From positions 3,844,001 through 3,908,000 of the forward strand of contig NZ_CP046175.1 of assembly GCF_009708215.1 (NCBI RefSeq): a stretch of 64,000 nt of DNA, in the 5' to 3' direction. The notes below the pieces were generated by a model. The model had not been told where the DNA came from. It searched no databases and saw nothing but the letters and a program-made list of their open reading frames with translations. Shown here in pieces: positions 63,524 through 64,000 of the stretch. Positions within the stretch are counted from its first letter, which is position 1, and each line of letters opens with the position of its first letter. This DNA comes from Occultella kanbiaonis (GTDB taxonomy: Bacteria > Actinomycetota > Actinomycetes > Actinomycetales > Beutenbergiaceae). Both the position numbers and the translations under genes were made by a program.

Positions 63524-64000
63524 GCACTCGACGCGGCTTGGGCCACCGAGTCGCCGGCCGCGGCCAGGGGCTCGGTCACGCGACGCTCCGTCGGGACGTC
63601 CTGTGGTCCGGGCGCCGATCGCGACACCGCGGAGCCGGTTCGCAACTGCCCGGCGACGATCGCACTGAGCGCCAGCGCGAACCCGAGGAGCTGTGCGGGT
63701 TCGAACCGCTCCCCCAGGACCAGCGCACCCAGCGCCGCGGCAACGACCGGGGAGAGCAGCGCGAGCATCGCGGCCGATGTCACCGGGATCCGCCCGATCC
63801 CGGTGAACCACAGTGTGTACGCGAGCAGGCCGCCCACAAGTCCCAGCCACACGTAGCCCGCCACGGCGGTCGCGTCGATGCCGGTCGGCACGCCCTCAAC
63901 GATCAGCGTCAGCGGGAGCAGTGCCAACCCGCCGGCAGTGAGCTGCCAGCCGGCGAACGCGAGCGCCCCGGCCGGCCTGCCCCAACGCTTCGTCAACGTG
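63481..64000 (-). CDS. EamA/DMT-family transporter (partial, continues beyond window)
   Basis: The C-terminal ~172 residues of a drug/metabolite exporter: about five helices with the EamA repeat pattern 'LGLVGGLLAYTLWFTGIGRI' and 'AAMLALLSPVVAAALGALVL' followed by GERF. The frame is open to the window edge, so the N-terminal half lies outside. An unusual ~50-residue soluble tail rich in Ser, Ala and Pro extends past the last helix and overlaps the VWA gene. Confidence 0.85.
   Translation of the reverse strand, partial: TLTKRWGRPAGALAFAGWQLTAGGLALLPLTLIVEGVPTGIDATAVAGYVWLGLVGGLLAYTLWFTGIGRIPVTSAAMLALLSPVVAAALGALVLGERFEPAQLLGFALALSAIVAGQLRTGSAVSRSAPGPQDVPTERRVTEPLAAAGDSVAQAASSAQPSSPTSARSASV

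Overview
The window is about 64 kb of very GC-rich DNA. Genes are tightly packed and joined by ATGA or GTGA overlaps, GTG starts are common, and no tRNA, rRNA or CRISPR was seen. With a C50-carotenoid operon, a RskA-type anti-sigma factor, NAD-dependent ligase and a class F sortase, this points to an actinobacterium, probably in the Micrococcales. The genus cannot be fixed from the sequence alone.

Layout. 0-2.2 kb: an AraC regulator (cut by the window edge) facing an MFS exporter. 2.3-7.4 kb: an ECF vitamin transporter operon behind a clear cobalamin riboswitch, divergent from a PduO-type cobalamin adenosyltransferase. 7.5-14.8 kb: a ribose/inositol-type sugar ABC transporter operon with two catabolic enzymes, divergent from a ROK repressor. 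14.8-21.4 kb: a histidine kinase/NarL regulator pair divergent from an AbgT transporter and a leucyl aminopeptidase, with a large palindrome between them. 21.5-29.8 kb: a DUF1269 protein, an SLC13-type permease, a phosphoesterase, a lipoprotein, DNA ligase A and small membrane proteins.

29.8-50.0 kb looks like an accessory region: it starts at an IS5-family remnant and ends with IS481 and IS3 remnants. It carries an FHA protein, a glycosyltransferase, a pyrimidine-dimer glycosylase, the complete idi-crtE-crtB-crtI-crtYe-crtYf-crtEb operon for a cyclic C50 carotenoid, and its MarR regulator. A second divergent pair (TspO-like protein; MMPL exporter plus SDR protein) shares the same operator sequence. 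A broken carbonic anhydrase, a DUF1254 protein, an ECF sigma/anti-sigma/sortase F/DUF4397 operon and an alpha/beta hydrolase follow. The carotenoid and UV-damage repair genes could act together against light damage; this is inference.

50.0-53.7 kb holds a compact type III polyketide synthase / isoprenylcysteine-type methyltransferase / flavin oxidoreductase operon, divergent from a UbiA prenyltransferase. It resembles the Streptomyces srsABC phenolic-lipid pathway with an added prenylation step and is the best candidate for undescribed chemistry. 53.7-64 kb: the sulfur-relay genes mnmA and a cysteine desulfurase, two coupled membrane-anchored beta-propeller proteins with a 50-codon frame wedged between them, a flavin monooxygenase-like protein, several unknowns, a VWA protein and the end of an EamA exporter.
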